From the NCBI RefSeq assembly GCF_002262885.1, contig NZ_NKYF01000001.1, positions 310,001 to 374,000 on the forward strand: a stretch of 64,000 nt of DNA. The letters run 5' to 3'. Both the position numbers and the translations under genes were made by a program. Shown here piece after piece: positions 1 through 8,648 of this stretch; position 1 is the stretch's first letter, and every line of letters starts with the position of its first letter. This stretch comes from Pseudonocardia sp. MH-G8 (GTDB lineage Bacteria; Actinomycetota; Actinomycetes; Mycobacteriales; Pseudonocardiaceae). Under the pieces are notes generated by a model. It worked only from the letters and a program-made list of their open reading frames with translations, was not told the DNA's origin and did no database searches.

Positions 1-333
1 CGCGGTGCCGTCCTCGCACGTCACGCCCTGGCGCAGGGTGTAGGTGACGGAGTTCGGCGTGACCTGCCAGTCGGTGGCCAGCTGCGGGACGGTCGTCCCG
101 TCCGGGTTCCGCGCGACGAGCGTGTCGTAGCCGAAGGCGAAGATCTGGCGGTTGGTACCGCCCGTGGTCTTGTAGGGGTTGATCGTCCCGGGATCGGTGC
201 CGAGGTTCATCGTGAACGTGCCACCGTTGAGCGGGGCGCCGCCGGGACCCGCGTTCCCGCCGCCCCCGCCGCAGGAGCTCAGCAGGACCGAGATCGCCGC
301 GATCGCGACTGCGATCGGGTACTTCCGCTTCAT
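1..333 (-). CDS. ABC transporter substrate-binding lipoprotein (family 5), N-terminal part
   Basis: Only the first 111 codons lie in the window; the gene runs off the left edge. The start ATG follows a GAAGGTGG ribosome site. A basic n-region (MKRKYP), a short hydrophobic stretch and a lipobox (LLSSC, followed by glycines) indicate a lipoprotein held on the outer face of the membrane. The mature start (GGTFTMNLGTDPGTINPY) is typical of family 5 solute-binding proteins for peptides, nickel or oligosaccharides. It diverges from the sugar-acid operon starting at 852, so it may import a related compound, but the ligand cannot be read from this fragment. Confidence 0.85.
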   Translation of the reverse strand, partial: MKRKYPIAVAIAAISVLLSSCGGGGGNAGPGGAPLNGGTFTMNLGTDPGTINPYKTTGGTNRQIFAFGYDTLVARNPDGTTVPQLATDWQVTPNSVTYTLRQGVTCEDGTA

Positions 334-851
334 TGCGATCCACCTTCAGGACGGGAGGAAGCGTCGTCCGTGTCGTTGCGCGTGACGAGCCGCGCGGTGC
401 GACACACGACTCGCGCCGGGGGTGCGGTTCACACATCCACCGAGGTCCGCAGCGGGTTCACCACGAACTTCGTGAGCATCAGTTTCGAACGACTCGGGTT
501 GAGTTTCGACACCGGTCGGGCTAAGTTACGACGGCGCCAACTCCCCGTCAAGTCGTGCAGATGCGGAGCGCTCGGGAGGCGAACCCCCCGGTGACCGCCT
601 GGGCACGCAGGGTCCGCCCCGCTCCAGGACAACCCGTGGATCGGGGCGACACGAGGAGACTCGGCCGAGCAGGGCTCGCACGAACCGACCGACAACGTAA
701 CCGTTCCCCGAAACTGCGCCGAAACTCTACCGAGAAACGGCCTACGTTACCGAATTCGGTTCGCGGACAATCCGGCAGGTGGCGGGACGCGCCCCTCGGG
801 CAGCGGGCCGGCAGGCACACCGTCGACGAAGACTGGAAGAGAGACACCGAC
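334..851. promoter_or_regulatory. Divergent intergenic region with palindrome
   Basis: This 518-bp stretch between the lipoprotein gene and the RraA-type gene has no convincing coding frame. It contains the perfect 12-bp palindrome ACCGAATTCGGT at 749-760. Several GTTTCGA or CGAAACT words lie at about 482-515 and 711-727. It probably holds both divergent promoters and the operator of an unidentified regulator; no -35/-10 pair is clear enough to name. Confidence 0.4.
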
Positions 852-1613
852 GTGGTTGAGACTCACGACATCGTTCGCCCGCCCAAGGAGCTCGTGGACG
901 GGCTGGCCGCGATCGGCAGCGCGACCGCCAGCAGCGAGCTCAACAAGCTCGGCGTCCGCAGCGCCCACATCCGCGGGCCGGTCTCCTTCACGGCCGGTAT
1001 CTCGGTGGCCGGCCCGGCGTTGACGCTGCAGTTCATGCCCAAGCGCGAGGACCTCTACCCGGTCGACGAGTACGCCGAGCCGGAGAAGCAGCTGCACCGA
1101 CACGTCATGTACCACACCCAGCCCGGGGACATGATCGTCGTCGACGCACGCGGCGACATGGCCAGCGGTGTCTTCGGGGAGATGATGCTGACCTACTTCA
1201 AGGGCCGAGGGGGCCGTGGGGTGATCGTCGACGGGTGCATCCGCGACATCGGCAAGGCCCGCGGCCTGGGTCTGGGCCTGTGGCTGCGCGGGGCCACCCC
1301 GAACTTCCACTCGCAGACCGACATCTTCCCGACCGCGGTGAACGTGCCCGTCGCGTGCGGCAACACGGTGGTGGAGCCCGGAGACATCGTCGTGGCCGAC
1401 GACGACGGCGCGGTGGTCGTTCCGATCAAGCTCGCACCGGCGCTGCTGACGGCGGCCAGTGAGCACGCGGAGTGGGAGGAGTTCTCCCGCATCCGGCTCG
1501 AGCAGGGCGGGGACATGCGCCGCTACTACCCGCTCTCCGCGGAGGCCCGCCCGGAGTACGAGGAGTGGCTCGCCGCGCAAGCGGGCAGCGCCGCCACCGG
1601 CCACGGCGTGTGA
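852..1613 (+). CDS. RraA family protein, putative 2-oxo acid aldolase
   Basis: 253 residues. The frame is open further upstream, but GTG 852 is chosen because a GAAGAGAG ribosome site precedes it and family homology begins there. Family features include GDMIVVDARGD (about residues 95-105), GVIVDGCIRDI (about 120-130) with the Arg-Asp pair used by RraA-fold class II pyruvate aldolases, and a C-terminal VEPGDIVVADDDGAVVVP. Members either regulate RNase E or cleave 4-hydroxy-4-methyl-2-oxoglutarate-type acids. Lying first in an operon with an enolase-superfamily dehydratase and an aldehyde dehydrogenase, it most likely cleaves a 2-keto-3-deoxy sugar acid to pyruvate plus an aldehyde. The substrate is inferred from context. 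Confidence 0.85.
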   Translation: MVETHDIVRPPKELVDGLAAIGSATASSELNKLGVRSAHIRGPVSFTAGISVAGPALTLQFMPKREDLYPVDEYAEPEKQLHRHVMYHTQPGDMIVVDARGDMASGVFGEMMLTYFKGRGGRGVIVDGCIRDIGKARGLGLGLWLRGATPNFHSQTDIFPTAVNVPVACGNTVVEPGDIVVADDDGAVVVPIKLAPALLTAASEHAEWEEFSRIRLEQGGDMRRYYPLSAEARPEYEEWLAAQAGSAATGHGV

Positions 1614-1623
1614 GGCCGGCCCG

Positions 1624-2781
1624 ATGAAGATCACCGAACTGGTTCCGTGGCTGATCCGGTCCGCGGGCTCCTACTGGGGAGAGTTCCTGTTCGTGCAGGT
1701 GCGCACGGACGAGGGGATCTCCGGATGGGGCGAGATCACCACCACCACCCCGACGGCCAACCGCGGGATCGCGGCCATGGTGCGGCAGCTGAACGACCTG
1801 GTCGTCGGCGACGACGCCACCAGGATCGAGGACACCTGGAACAAGGTGTTCCGCGCGTTCACCTACATGGGCAGCCGCGGCGCGGGCACGAACGTGACCA
1901 GCGCGCTCGACATCGCGCTGTGGGACATCCGCGGCAAGGCCCTCGGCCTGCCCGTCTGCGACCTGCTCGGCGGCCGCGTACGAGAGGACCTCCTCCTCTA
2001 CACCCACCCGGACCAGCACCGGTTCGGCACGCGGGAGGGGATCGTCGACGAGATCCGCACGATCGTCGACTCCGGGCACACCGGCATCAAGTTCGACCCG
2101 TTCCCGCACGCCCCCGGCGTCCCGGAGACGAACGACCGCTACCTCGACGGCCGGATGACCCGCGCCGAGGAGCGGCAGGCGATGGAGCTCACCGCCCTCA
2201 TCCGCGAGATCGCGGGCCCCGACGTCGACCTGCTGATCGACGCGCACGGCCGGTTCGACGTACCGAACGCGATCCGGCTGGGCCAGGCCCTCGACGAGGT
2301 CGGCGGCATCCACTGGTACGAGGAGCCGGTGCCCCCGGAGAGCTACCACGCCCTCGAACAGGTGCGCGACCGGGTGCGGACCCCGATCTCGGTGGGCGAG
2401 CGCCTGCACACACGGTGGGACTTCGTGCCGGTGTTCGAGAAACAGCTCACGGACTTCGCCATGCCCGACGTCACCTGGACCGGCGGGATCTCGGAGCTGA
2501 AGAAGATCTCGACGATGGCCGAGGCGTACTACGTGCCGATGTCGCCGCACGACGCGGCCGGACCGGTCAACCTCGTCGCCGGCGGGCACGTGATGATCAC
2601 GGTCCCGAACTTCTACCGCATCGAGTCGAGCAGCTGCGACCTGCGCGCCTACAACCAGTTCCTGACTGCCCCGCTGGACAACAGCGACGGCAGGCTCAAG
2701 CTGCCGCCGGGACCGGGCCTCGGGCTCGACTTCGACCTGGAGTTCCTGCGTGCCCATGCGCAGGACGGGTTCCACGACTGA
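1624..2781 (+). CDS. Mandelate racemase/muconate lactonizing enzyme family acid-sugar dehydratase
   Basis: 385 residues, starting at ATG 1624, 10 bp after the aldolase gene. Enolase-superfamily landmarks are all present: the metal ligands in LLIDAHGRFD, HWYEEPVPPE and ISVGERLHT, and a C-terminal MSPHDAAGPVNL carrying the likely catalytic His, as in galactonate-dehydratase-like members. The usual KxK after strand 2 reads GIKFDPF, so only one Lys is kept. Such enzymes dehydrate aldonic or aldaric acids to 2-keto-3-deoxy acids, which fits the neighbouring aldolase and aldehyde dehydrogenase. The exact sugar acid is not determinable from sequence. Confidence 0.87.
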   Translation: MKITELVPWLIRSAGSYWGEFLFVQVRTDEGISGWGEITTTTPTANRGIAAMVRQLNDLVVGDDATRIEDTWNKVFRAFTYMGSRGAGTNVTSALDIALWDIRGKALGLPVCDLLGGRVREDLLLYTHPDQHRFGTREGIVDEIRTIVDSGHTGIKFDPFPHAPGVPETNDRYLDGRMTRAEERQAMELTALIREIAGPDVDLLIDAHGRFDVPNAIRLGQALDEVGGIHWYEEPVPPESYHALEQVRDRVRTPISVGERLHTRWDFVPVFEKQLTDFAMPDVTWTGGISELKKISTMAEAYYVPMSPHDAAGPVNLVAGGHVMITVPNFYRIESSSCDLRAYNQFLTAPLDNSDGRLKLPPGPGLGLDFDLEFLRAHAQDGFHD

Positions 2782-2841
2782 CCCCTCGGGCTGATCCCCC
2801 GGCCCGCACCGTCCGCTCACGTCGCCGAGGAGGCAGCACCA

Positions 2842-4365
2842 ATGATCGCCAGCATCGACCCGCGCACCGGCCGGAAGGTGGAGGAGGTCGGCACCACCAC
2901 GTCGGCCTCCCACCTCGACGACCTGTGCGTACGCGCCACCGCCGCCGCGCAGGAGCTGGTGGCCCTTGGCCGCCGCGGGCGCGCGGGCCTGCTGCGCTCG
3001 ATGGCGGCTGCGCTGCAGGAGCGCCGCACCGACCTCGTCGCCGTCGCCGACCGGGAGACCGCGCTCGGCGAGCAGCGCCTCGGTGGCGAGCTGACCAGGA
3101 CCTGCTACCAGTTGGAGCTGTTCGCCGACGTGCTCGACGACGGCGCCTATCTCGAGGCGACGATCGACCACGCCGGCGACACCCCGATGGGCCCCCGGCC
3201 CGACCTGCGCCGCATGCTCGTCCCGCTCGGGCCGGTCGCGGTGTTCGGCGCCAGCAACTTCCCGTTCGCGTTCTCGGTGCCCGGCGGCGACACCGCCTCC
3301 GCGCTGGCCGCCGGCTGCCCGGTGATCGCGAAGGTGCACGGCGCCCACCCCGCCACCTCGGTGCTCAGCCACGAGGCGCTCGTCGCGGGTGCCGTGGCCG
3401 CGGGGGTGACGCCCGACGTGATCAACCTGGTCTTCGGCCGGGAGGCGGGCGTCGAACTGGTGAAGCGCCCGGCGGTGCACGCCGTCGGGTTCACCGGCTC
3501 GCTCGACGTCGGACGCCTGCTGTTCGACATCGCCTCGTCACGACCCTCACCCATCCCGTTCTACGGGGAGCTGGGTGCGCTCAACACGCTCACGGTGTGC
3601 CCCGGCGCGGCCGCCGAGCGGGGCGAGGACATCGCCGCAGGCCTCACCGCCTCCTTCACGCTCGGCGTCGGGCAGTTCTGCACCAAACCCGGGGTGGCGC
3701 TGCTCCCCGCAGGGCCCGCGGGCGAGGCGATCCGCCGCGGCTTGACCGAGCGTGTCGAGGCGATGGCAGCGGGCTTCATGCTCAGCGAGCGGACCGCACG
3801 GTCCTATCGCGACGGCACGGAGACGCTGCGCGGTCTGCCCGGCGTCCGCGTCCTCGCGAGCGGTGCCGGCGGCGGTGCCGACGGCTGGACCGGCGCCCCA
3901 CTGCTCCTGCAGGCCGACGCCGACGCGGTGACCGGGGCCCTGACCGAGGAGTGCTTCGGTCCGGTTCTGGTGACCGTGGACTACACCTCCGAGGAGCACC
4001 TCCTGGAGCTGCTGCGCGGTTTCGGCCCCGCGCTGACCGGCACGATCCACGCCGACGCCGCCGACGCGGGGTTCTCGGCCCGGGTCTACGACCAGCTCGG
4101 CGCATCCGTCGGCCGCGTGGTGTGGAACGGCTTCCCGACCGGTGTGGCCGTCGCCTGGGGCATGCAGCACGGCGGCCCCTACCCCGCCACCACCAACGCG
4201 CTGCACACCAGCGTCGGCACCACGGCGATCCGCCGCTGGGTGCGCCCGATCAGCCTGCAGAACGTGCCGCAGAACCTGCTGCCTGACGAGCTGCGCGACA
4301 CACCCGCCGACGCCGCCGGGCTCGTCCGCCGGATCGACGGCGTGCTGACGCCGGTGACCGAGTGA
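2842..4365 (+). CDS. Aldehyde dehydrogenase, alpha-ketoglutarate-semialdehyde dehydrogenase type
   Basis: 507 residues, ATG 2842 preceded by GAGGAGGCA. It carries the ALDH fold with FGASNFPFAFS at the cofactor site, VGFTGSLDVGR, the general-base Glu region GELGALN and the catalytic Cys in GQFCTKPG. The FGASNFPFAFSVPGGDTASALAAG block is characteristic of the NADP-dependent KGSADH branch that oxidises 2,5-dioxopentanoate in non-phosphorylative sugar and hydroxyproline breakdown. Placed third in the operon, it likely oxidises the aldehyde formed downstream of the dehydratase. Confidence 0.9.
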   Translation: MIASIDPRTGRKVEEVGTTTSASHLDDLCVRATAAAQELVALGRRGRAGLLRSMAAALQERRTDLVAVADRETALGEQRLGGELTRTCYQLELFADVLDDGAYLEATIDHAGDTPMGPRPDLRRMLVPLGPVAVFGASNFPFAFSVPGGDTASALAAGCPVIAKVHGAHPATSVLSHEALVAGAVAAGVTPDVINLVFGREAGVELVKRPAVHAVGFTGSLDVGRLLFDIASSRPSPIPFYGELGALNTLTVCPGAAAERGEDIAAGLTASFTLGVGQFCTKPGVALLPAGPAGEAIRRGLTERVEAMAAGFMLSERTARSYRDGTETLRGLPGVRVLASGAGGGADGWTGAPLLLQADADAVTGALTEECFGPVLVTVDYTSEEHLLELLRGFGPALTGTIHADAADAGFSARVYDQLGASVGRVVWNGFPTGVAVAWGMQHGGPYPATTNALHTSVGTTAIRRWVRPISLQNVPQNLLPDELRDTPADAAGLVRRIDGVLTPVTE

Positions 4366-4376
4366 GAGGACACGAC

Positions 4377-5315
4377 ATGCTCGAGAACCGCCCGCTGGGC
4401 ACGACCGGGATGTCGGTGCCGCCGCTGTGCATCGGCACCAGTGCGATCGGCAGCATCCCGGGGATCTACGGATACGACGTCGACGCCGACCAGGCCCTGC
4501 GCACGCTGCGGGCGGTGTTCGCCGGACCGGTCCGGTTCATCGACACCTCCAACAGCTACGGCGGCGGTGAGAGCGAGAAGCGCATCGGGGCGGCGCTGCG
4601 GGAGACCGGCGGCCTGCCCGAGGGCTTCCTGCTGAGCACCAAGACCGACCCCGACGCGGAGGGCGACTTCTCCGGCCCGCGGATGCGCCGCTCGCTCGAG
4701 GAGAGCATGGAACGGCTGGGGCTCGACCACTTCCGGCTCGTGTACCTGCACGATCCCGAGCGGATCCCCTTCGAGGACGCCACCGCACCCGGTGGTCCGG
4801 TCGAGGTCCTCATCCAGATGAAGGACGAAGGGCTCATCGACCACATCGGGGTCGCCGGCGGTCCGGTCGGGATGCTGCAGCGCTTCGTCGAGCTCGGGTC
4901 GTTCGAGGCCGTCATCACGCACAACCGGTTCACGCTGCTGGACCGCTCGGCGCAGCCGCTGCTCGACCAGTGCGCCGCGGCGGGCGTGGCCGTGCTGAAC
5001 GCTGCCCCGTTCGGCGGAGGCATGCTCGTCAAGGGTCCCGACGCCGCACCCCGCTACGCCTACCGGATGGCCTCGGACCCGATCCGCGACAGCGCCACCC
5101 GCATGCTGCAGGCGTGCGAGGCAACGGGGGTGCCGCTGGCCGCCGCGGCGCTGCAGTTCTCCCTGCGGGACCCGCGGATCACCAGCACCATCGTCGGGAT
5201 CACGAAGCCCGAGCGCCTCGACCAGACGCTCGAGCTGGCGTCCCTCGACATCCCCGCTGCCCTGTGGTCCGAGCTGGAAGCGCTGGCCCCGCCGAAGGAG
5301 ACGTGGCTGCGGTGA
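4377..5315 (+). CDS. Aldo/keto reductase
   Basis: 312 residues. ATG 4377 is preferred over the GTG at 4362 because GAGAGGA lies just ahead of it. AKR features: NRPLGTTGMSVPPLC at the start, the catalytic Asp/Tyr segment FIDTSNSYGGGESE (about residues 46-59), YLHDPE (replacing the usual Leu-His-x-Pro strand), and the cofactor end GITKPERLDQTLE. It resembles sugar 1-dehydrogenases of the D-threo-aldose/L-fucose dehydrogenase group. In this operon it may perform the first oxidation of a free sugar to its lactone. The next gene overlaps its stop by 4 bp. Confidence 0.88.
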   Translation: MLENRPLGTTGMSVPPLCIGTSAIGSIPGIYGYDVDADQALRTLRAVFAGPVRFIDTSNSYGGGESEKRIGAALRETGGLPEGFLLSTKTDPDAEGDFSGPRMRRSLEESMERLGLDHFRLVYLHDPERIPFEDATAPGGPVEVLIQMKDEGLIDHIGVAGGPVGMLQRFVELGSFEAVITHNRFTLLDRSAQPLLDQCAAAGVAVLNAAPFGGGMLVKGPDAAPRYAYRMASDPIRDSATRMLQACEATGVPLAAAALQFSLRDPRITSTIVGITKPERLDQTLELASLDIPAALWSELEALAPPKETWLR

Positions 5316-6292
5316 GCGCCCTCCGCTGGGCGATCATCGGAACCGGCAACATCGCCGGCCGGTTCGCCGACGACCTCCGGCTCTCCGAGGCGGGGGAGCT
5401 GGTGGCGGTCGGGTCGCGCTCGCCGGAGCGGGCCGCCGCGTTCGCCGCCCGCACCGCGGCTCCCCGCCACCACGCCGATCACGCCGAGCTGCTGGCTCGC
5501 GACGACGTCGACGCCGTCTACATCGCGGTGCCGCACAGCGCCCACCGCGACGTCGCGGTCGCCGCGATCGAGGCCGGCAAGTCGGTGCTCGTCGAAAAGC
5601 CCTTCACCCTCAACCGCGCGCAAGCCGACGAGTTGGTGGCGCTGGCCCGGGACCGTGGCGTGTTCCTGATGGAGGCGATGTGGACGCGGTTCCTGCCGCA
5701 CATGGTCCGCATCCGCGAGCTGCTCGCCCAGGGGCGCCTCGGCGACGTCCGTCTGGTGACGGCGGAGCACGGCGTCTGGTTCCGGCACGACCCGGTGCAC
5801 CGGATGTTCGACCCGCACCTGGGCGGCGGCGCCCTGCTCGACCTGGGTGTCTACCCGATCTCGTTCGCCTCGATGGTGCTGGGCGACCCCACGTCCGTGC
5901 TGGCCACCGCGCAGTTCGGCGACACCGGCGTCGACGCCCAGACGACCGTCGTGCTCCAGTACGGGGACGGTCGCCAGGCCGTGGCGACCAGCTCGATGCA
6001 GGCGTGGCTCGCCAACCGGGCCACGATCGCCGGCACGGACGCGCGCATCGACATCGACGGCACCTGGTACCGGCCGACCTCCTTCACGCTCACCGGCCGG
6101 AGTGGGACGACCGAGCGCTACGAGTTCCCCGAACCCGGCAACGGGCTGCGCCACCAGGCGGAGGAGGTGGCACGGTGTGTGGCCGCCCGCCGCCTGGAGA
6201 GCGCGGTCATGCCGCTCGACGAGTCCTGCGCGATCATGGGGGTTCTGGACGAGGTGCGTGCCCGGGTAGGCCTGCGGTACCCCGACGACTAG
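5312..6292 (+). CDS. Gfo/Idh/MocA family oxidoreductase
   Basis: 326 residues. GTG 5312 forms a GTGA overlap with the aldo/keto reductase stop, indicating translational coupling. The N-terminal Rossmann motif IIGTGNIAGRFADDL and the conserved EKPFTLNRAQADEL (EKP motif) define the family. The C-terminal alpha/beta domain follows, with GGGALLDLGVYP. Members oxidise or reduce sugars and cyclitols with NAD(P). As the last gene of the operon it is another candidate sugar or aldose dehydrogenase. It converges with the gene ending at 6342, leaving 49 bp between them. Confidence 0.88.
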   Translation: MSALRWAIIGTGNIAGRFADDLRLSEAGELVAVGSRSPERAAAFAARTAAPRHHADHAELLARDDVDAVYIAVPHSAHRDVAVAAIEAGKSVLVEKPFTLNRAQADELVALARDRGVFLMEAMWTRFLPHMVRIRELLAQGRLGDVRLVTAEHGVWFRHDPVHRMFDPHLGGGALLDLGVYPISFASMVLGDPTSVLATAQFGDTGVDAQTTVVLQYGDGRQAVATSSMQAWLANRATIAGTDARIDIDGTWYRPTSFTLTGRSGTTERYEFPEPGNGLRHQAEEVARCVAARRLESAVMPLDESCAIMGVLDEVRARVGLRYPDD

Positions 6293-6341
6293 GCGATCAG
6301 ATCGTCCGCAACCGTTCGGGGGATGCGGTCCGTGGCGGCGT

Positions 6342-7391
6342 TCACGGACGCAAGACGATCTTTCCCACGTGGAGCCTGCGGGCGAGTTCCTCCTGCGCGC
6401 GGGCGGCCTGGTCCAGCGGGAACGTCGCGGCGACGACCGGCTGGATCTCGGCGGCGCGAGCCATAGCCATGAGGAGGTCGAAGTGCCGTGGGGTGTGCAT
6501 CGCCGAGCCGATCACCTGCGCGTTGTGCAGGTAGAGGCGGCGCACGTCGAAGGCAACGTCGTACCCGCCGAGGGCGCCGGCGATCACCCACCGGCCGCCT
6601 TCGCGCAGGAGCGGCAAGCCGTCACCCACCAGCTGCCCGGCGACGACGTCGAGTGCGACGTCGATGCCCTCCGGGGCGGCCGCACGGACCTGCTCGACGA
6701 CGTCTCGTGCGCGGTCGACGACCTCGTGGGCGCCTGCCTCGCGCACCGCCTCGATCTTGGATCCGCTGCTGATGGCGAGCACCCTCGCGCCGCGCGCGCG
6801 GGCGATCTGCACCAGCGCCACGCCGACACCGCCGGAGGCCCCGGAGACCAGGACGGTCTCCCCCTCCCGCAGCCGACCCCGCTCGATCATGCCAAGCGCC
6901 GTGCCGTACGCGGTCGGCAACGTCGCGAGCTGGTCGTCGGTGAGCGCGGACCCCGTCACGTCGTGCACCCTCTGCGCCGGTGCGGTCACGTACTCGGCGT
7001 AGCCGCCGTCGCGTTCGCTGCCCATCAGGCCCACCGGGTTCGCCTCCGGCCCGTCGGCGTCGTAGACGGCCGGGTCGACGACCACGCGGCGACCCACGAG
7101 ATCCCCGTCCACGTCGGTGCCGACCCCCACGACCCGGCCTGCCACGTCCGCGCCCTGGATCCTCGGGAAGTCGATCGGGCCTCGCCAGCCCGACAGCGCC
7201 TCCGGGTCCCCCGGGCGGCCGTAGGCCCCCTCGCGGGTCCACAGGTCGGTGTTGTTCAGCGCTACGGCGCTGACACGGACCAGCACCTCCCCTGGTTGCG
7301 GCGCGGGCACGGCCACCTCCACCGGCTCCAGAACTTCCGGCCCGCCGTGCTGCGCGATCCGCACCGCGCGCATGGTCTCGGACACCGCCAT
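6342..7391 (-). CDS. Zinc-free MDR family alcohol dehydrogenase / quinone oxidoreductase
   Basis: 349 residues. ATG 7391 follows a strong GAGGAGG ribosome site. It is a medium-chain dehydrogenase/reductase of the quinone reductase branch: GroES-like N-terminal half (PGEVLVRVSAVALNNTDLW), then the nucleotide motif VLVSGASGGVGVALVQIARARG. It lacks the catalytic-zinc Cys/His set of true alcohol dehydrogenases. It probably reduces quinones or enones with NADPH. The palindromic operators just upstream (7411-7451) suggest induction by a small molecule through a TetR-type repressor, but no intact tetR is adjacent. Confidence 0.88.
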   Translation of the reverse strand: MAVSETMRAVRIAQHGGPEVLEPVEVAVPAPQPGEVLVRVSAVALNNTDLWTREGAYGRPGDPEALSGWRGPIDFPRIQGADVAGRVVGVGTDVDGDLVGRRVVVDPAVYDADGPEANPVGLMGSERDGGYAEYVTAPAQRVHDVTGSALTDDQLATLPTAYGTALGMIERGRLREGETVLVSGASGGVGVALVQIARARGARVLAISSGSKIEAVREAGAHEVVDRARDVVEQVRAAAPEGIDVALDVVAGQLVGDGLPLLREGGRWVIAGALGGYDVAFDVRRLYLHNAQVIGSAMHTPRHFDLLMAMARAAEIQPVVAATFPLDQAARAQEELARRLHVGKIVLRP

Positions 7392-7410
7392 CCCTCGACC
7401 TCCTCGCAGG

Positions 7411-7451
7411 TATACCGGTCGGTATAGTCACTTGACAGTACACCGATCGGT
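7411..7451. promoter_or_regulatory. Tandem TetR-like operators upstream of the MDR oxidoreductase
   Basis: 7411-7426 is the inverted repeat TATACCG-GT-CGGTATA with perfect 7-bp arms. 7442-7451 is the 10-bp palindrome ACCGATCGGT, 15 bp further out. The shared ACCGnnCGGT core suggests two sites for one dimeric repressor. They lie 20-60 bp upstream of the oxidoreductase start, where binding would block its promoter. The repressor is not encoded alongside. Confidence 0.65.
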
Positions 7452-7550
7452 CGAGGCCGGGTCCACGCCGGAAAGGCACGCCGCCAGGGAGTCGGCGCAG
7501 GGCGCATCGGGGTGCGGGGCCACGTCGGGCTCCTCGGTCGGGTTCGACGG

Positions 7551-7883
7551 TCAGGTCGAGGGCAGGATCGCGAGTACGACCGCATAGGCAGCGGTGCCCG
7601 CGGAGATGCTCAGCAGCGCGTGCGCGCGCCACAGGTGCACGCCGACGGTCACAGCCACCGCGATCAGCCGTGCCAGCGCGACGGCGGGGCGTTCCAGTGG
7701 CAGGTCGCGCAGCAGGTAGACGACGAGGATGACCATGACGCCGGCGGGCAGGTGGCGGCCGAGGTAGCTGACCGTCGCCGAGTCCCGCAGCCGGGAGAGC
7801 ACCACGAACGGCGCCGCACGCAGCACGAACGTGATCACCGCGGCAACGGTCACAGCGGCGGCGACGTAGCCGTTGTCAGGCAT
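7551..7883 (-). CDS. azlD: AzlD domain branched-chain amino acid transport subunit
   Basis: 110 residues with three to four hydrophobic segments and the AzlD-type R-A-x-P start (TFVLRAAPFVV). The family provides the small membrane partner of AzlC in exporters of branched-chain amino acids and their analogues. Its start overlaps the end of azlC by 8 bp, so the two are co-transcribed and probably co-translated. Confidence 0.87.
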   Translation of the reverse strand: MPDNGYVAAAVTVAAVITFVLRAAPFVVLSRLRDSATVSYLGRHLPAGVMVILVVYLLRDLPLERPAVALARLIAVAVTVGVHLWRAHALLSISAGTAAYAVVLAILPST

Positions 7884-8616
7884 CGGCGCCGCGCCGACGT
7901 CGAGGCAGCTGCCGGCGGACCAGCAGCAGCACCACGAACAGCGCCATCGCAGCCAGCAGCATCTGTCCGGGCACGACCAGCCCGGCCGGCACCGCGACCG
8001 TCATCGCCAGTGCGGGCCCGGTGACCTCACCCTCCGCGCGGGCGGCGTCGAGGGCGAGCACCACGAACAAGGCGGTGAACACGAACTCGAGAGCCGGCGC
8101 GTGCCACGCGAGCCCGGCGCCTGCCGCCGCGCCCAGCACGCCGCCGCCGACCCAGCAGGAGTGCAGCAGTACCTGGGTCCAGAGGATTCGCGCGCCGGAC
8201 ATCGCCCCCGGTCGCGTGGCGACCAGCGCGTAGGCCTCGTCGATCAGGGCGAAGATCGCGTACGCACGACCGGCGTGGCTGCGGACGTGGTGCAGCGGGA
8301 ACGAGAGCCCGTAGAACACGTGTCGGCCGTTGACCAGCACGGTGGTCAACGCGATCGCCGCGAGGGGTGTCCCGGCGCCCACGAGGGCGATCAACAGGAA
8401 CTCCAGGGAACCGGCGTAGACCACTCCGCTGATGACAGGGGCCCACCACCACGGCAGGCCGGAGCTGACGACCAGCAGACCGAAGCTGACCCCCAGCAGG
8501 ACCATGCCGGGCCCGACCCCGAGCACGTCACGCGCCGCCGACACCGCCGCGCGTCGCCACGGCGGCCGCGCTTCCTCGGGTGGTTCGTCGTGCCGCGGTT
8601 CATGCATGAGGCGCAC
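7876..8616 (-). CDS. azlC: AzlC family branched-chain amino acid exporter subunit
   Basis: Up to 246 residues from GTG 8616; an in-frame ATG at 8607 is equally plausible and gives 243. AzlC signatures: G-x-SFG near the start (LLGVSFGLLVVSSGLPWWW), then VYAGSLEFLLIALVGAGTPL and the NGRHVFYGLSF motif. Five to six further hydrophobic helices follow. With AzlD it forms an amino acid export pair. It diverges from an Lrp/AsnC regulator 32 bp away, an arrangement like azlB-azlCD of Bacillus, so regulation by that protein is likely. Confidence 0.88.
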   Translation of the reverse strand: MRLMHEPRHDEPPEEARPPWRRAAVSAARDVLGVGPGMVLLGVSFGLLVVSSGLPWWWAPVISGVVYAGSLEFLLIALVGAGTPLAAIALTTVLVNGRHVFYGLSFPLHHVRSHAGRAYAIFALIDEAYALVATRPGAMSGARILWTQVLLHSCWVGGGVLGAAAGAGLAWHAPALEFVFTALFVVLALDAARAEGEVTGPALAMTVAVPAGLVVPGQMLLAAMALFVVLLLVRRQLPRRRRGADA

Positions 8617-8648
8617 TTTATGGCCGACACCACGCCATCCGATGGCGA

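Noticed and set aside
1647..4286. An 879-codon plus-strand frame
   Set aside because: It is a shadow of the dehydratase and aldehyde dehydrogenase genes, which have clear motifs in other frames.
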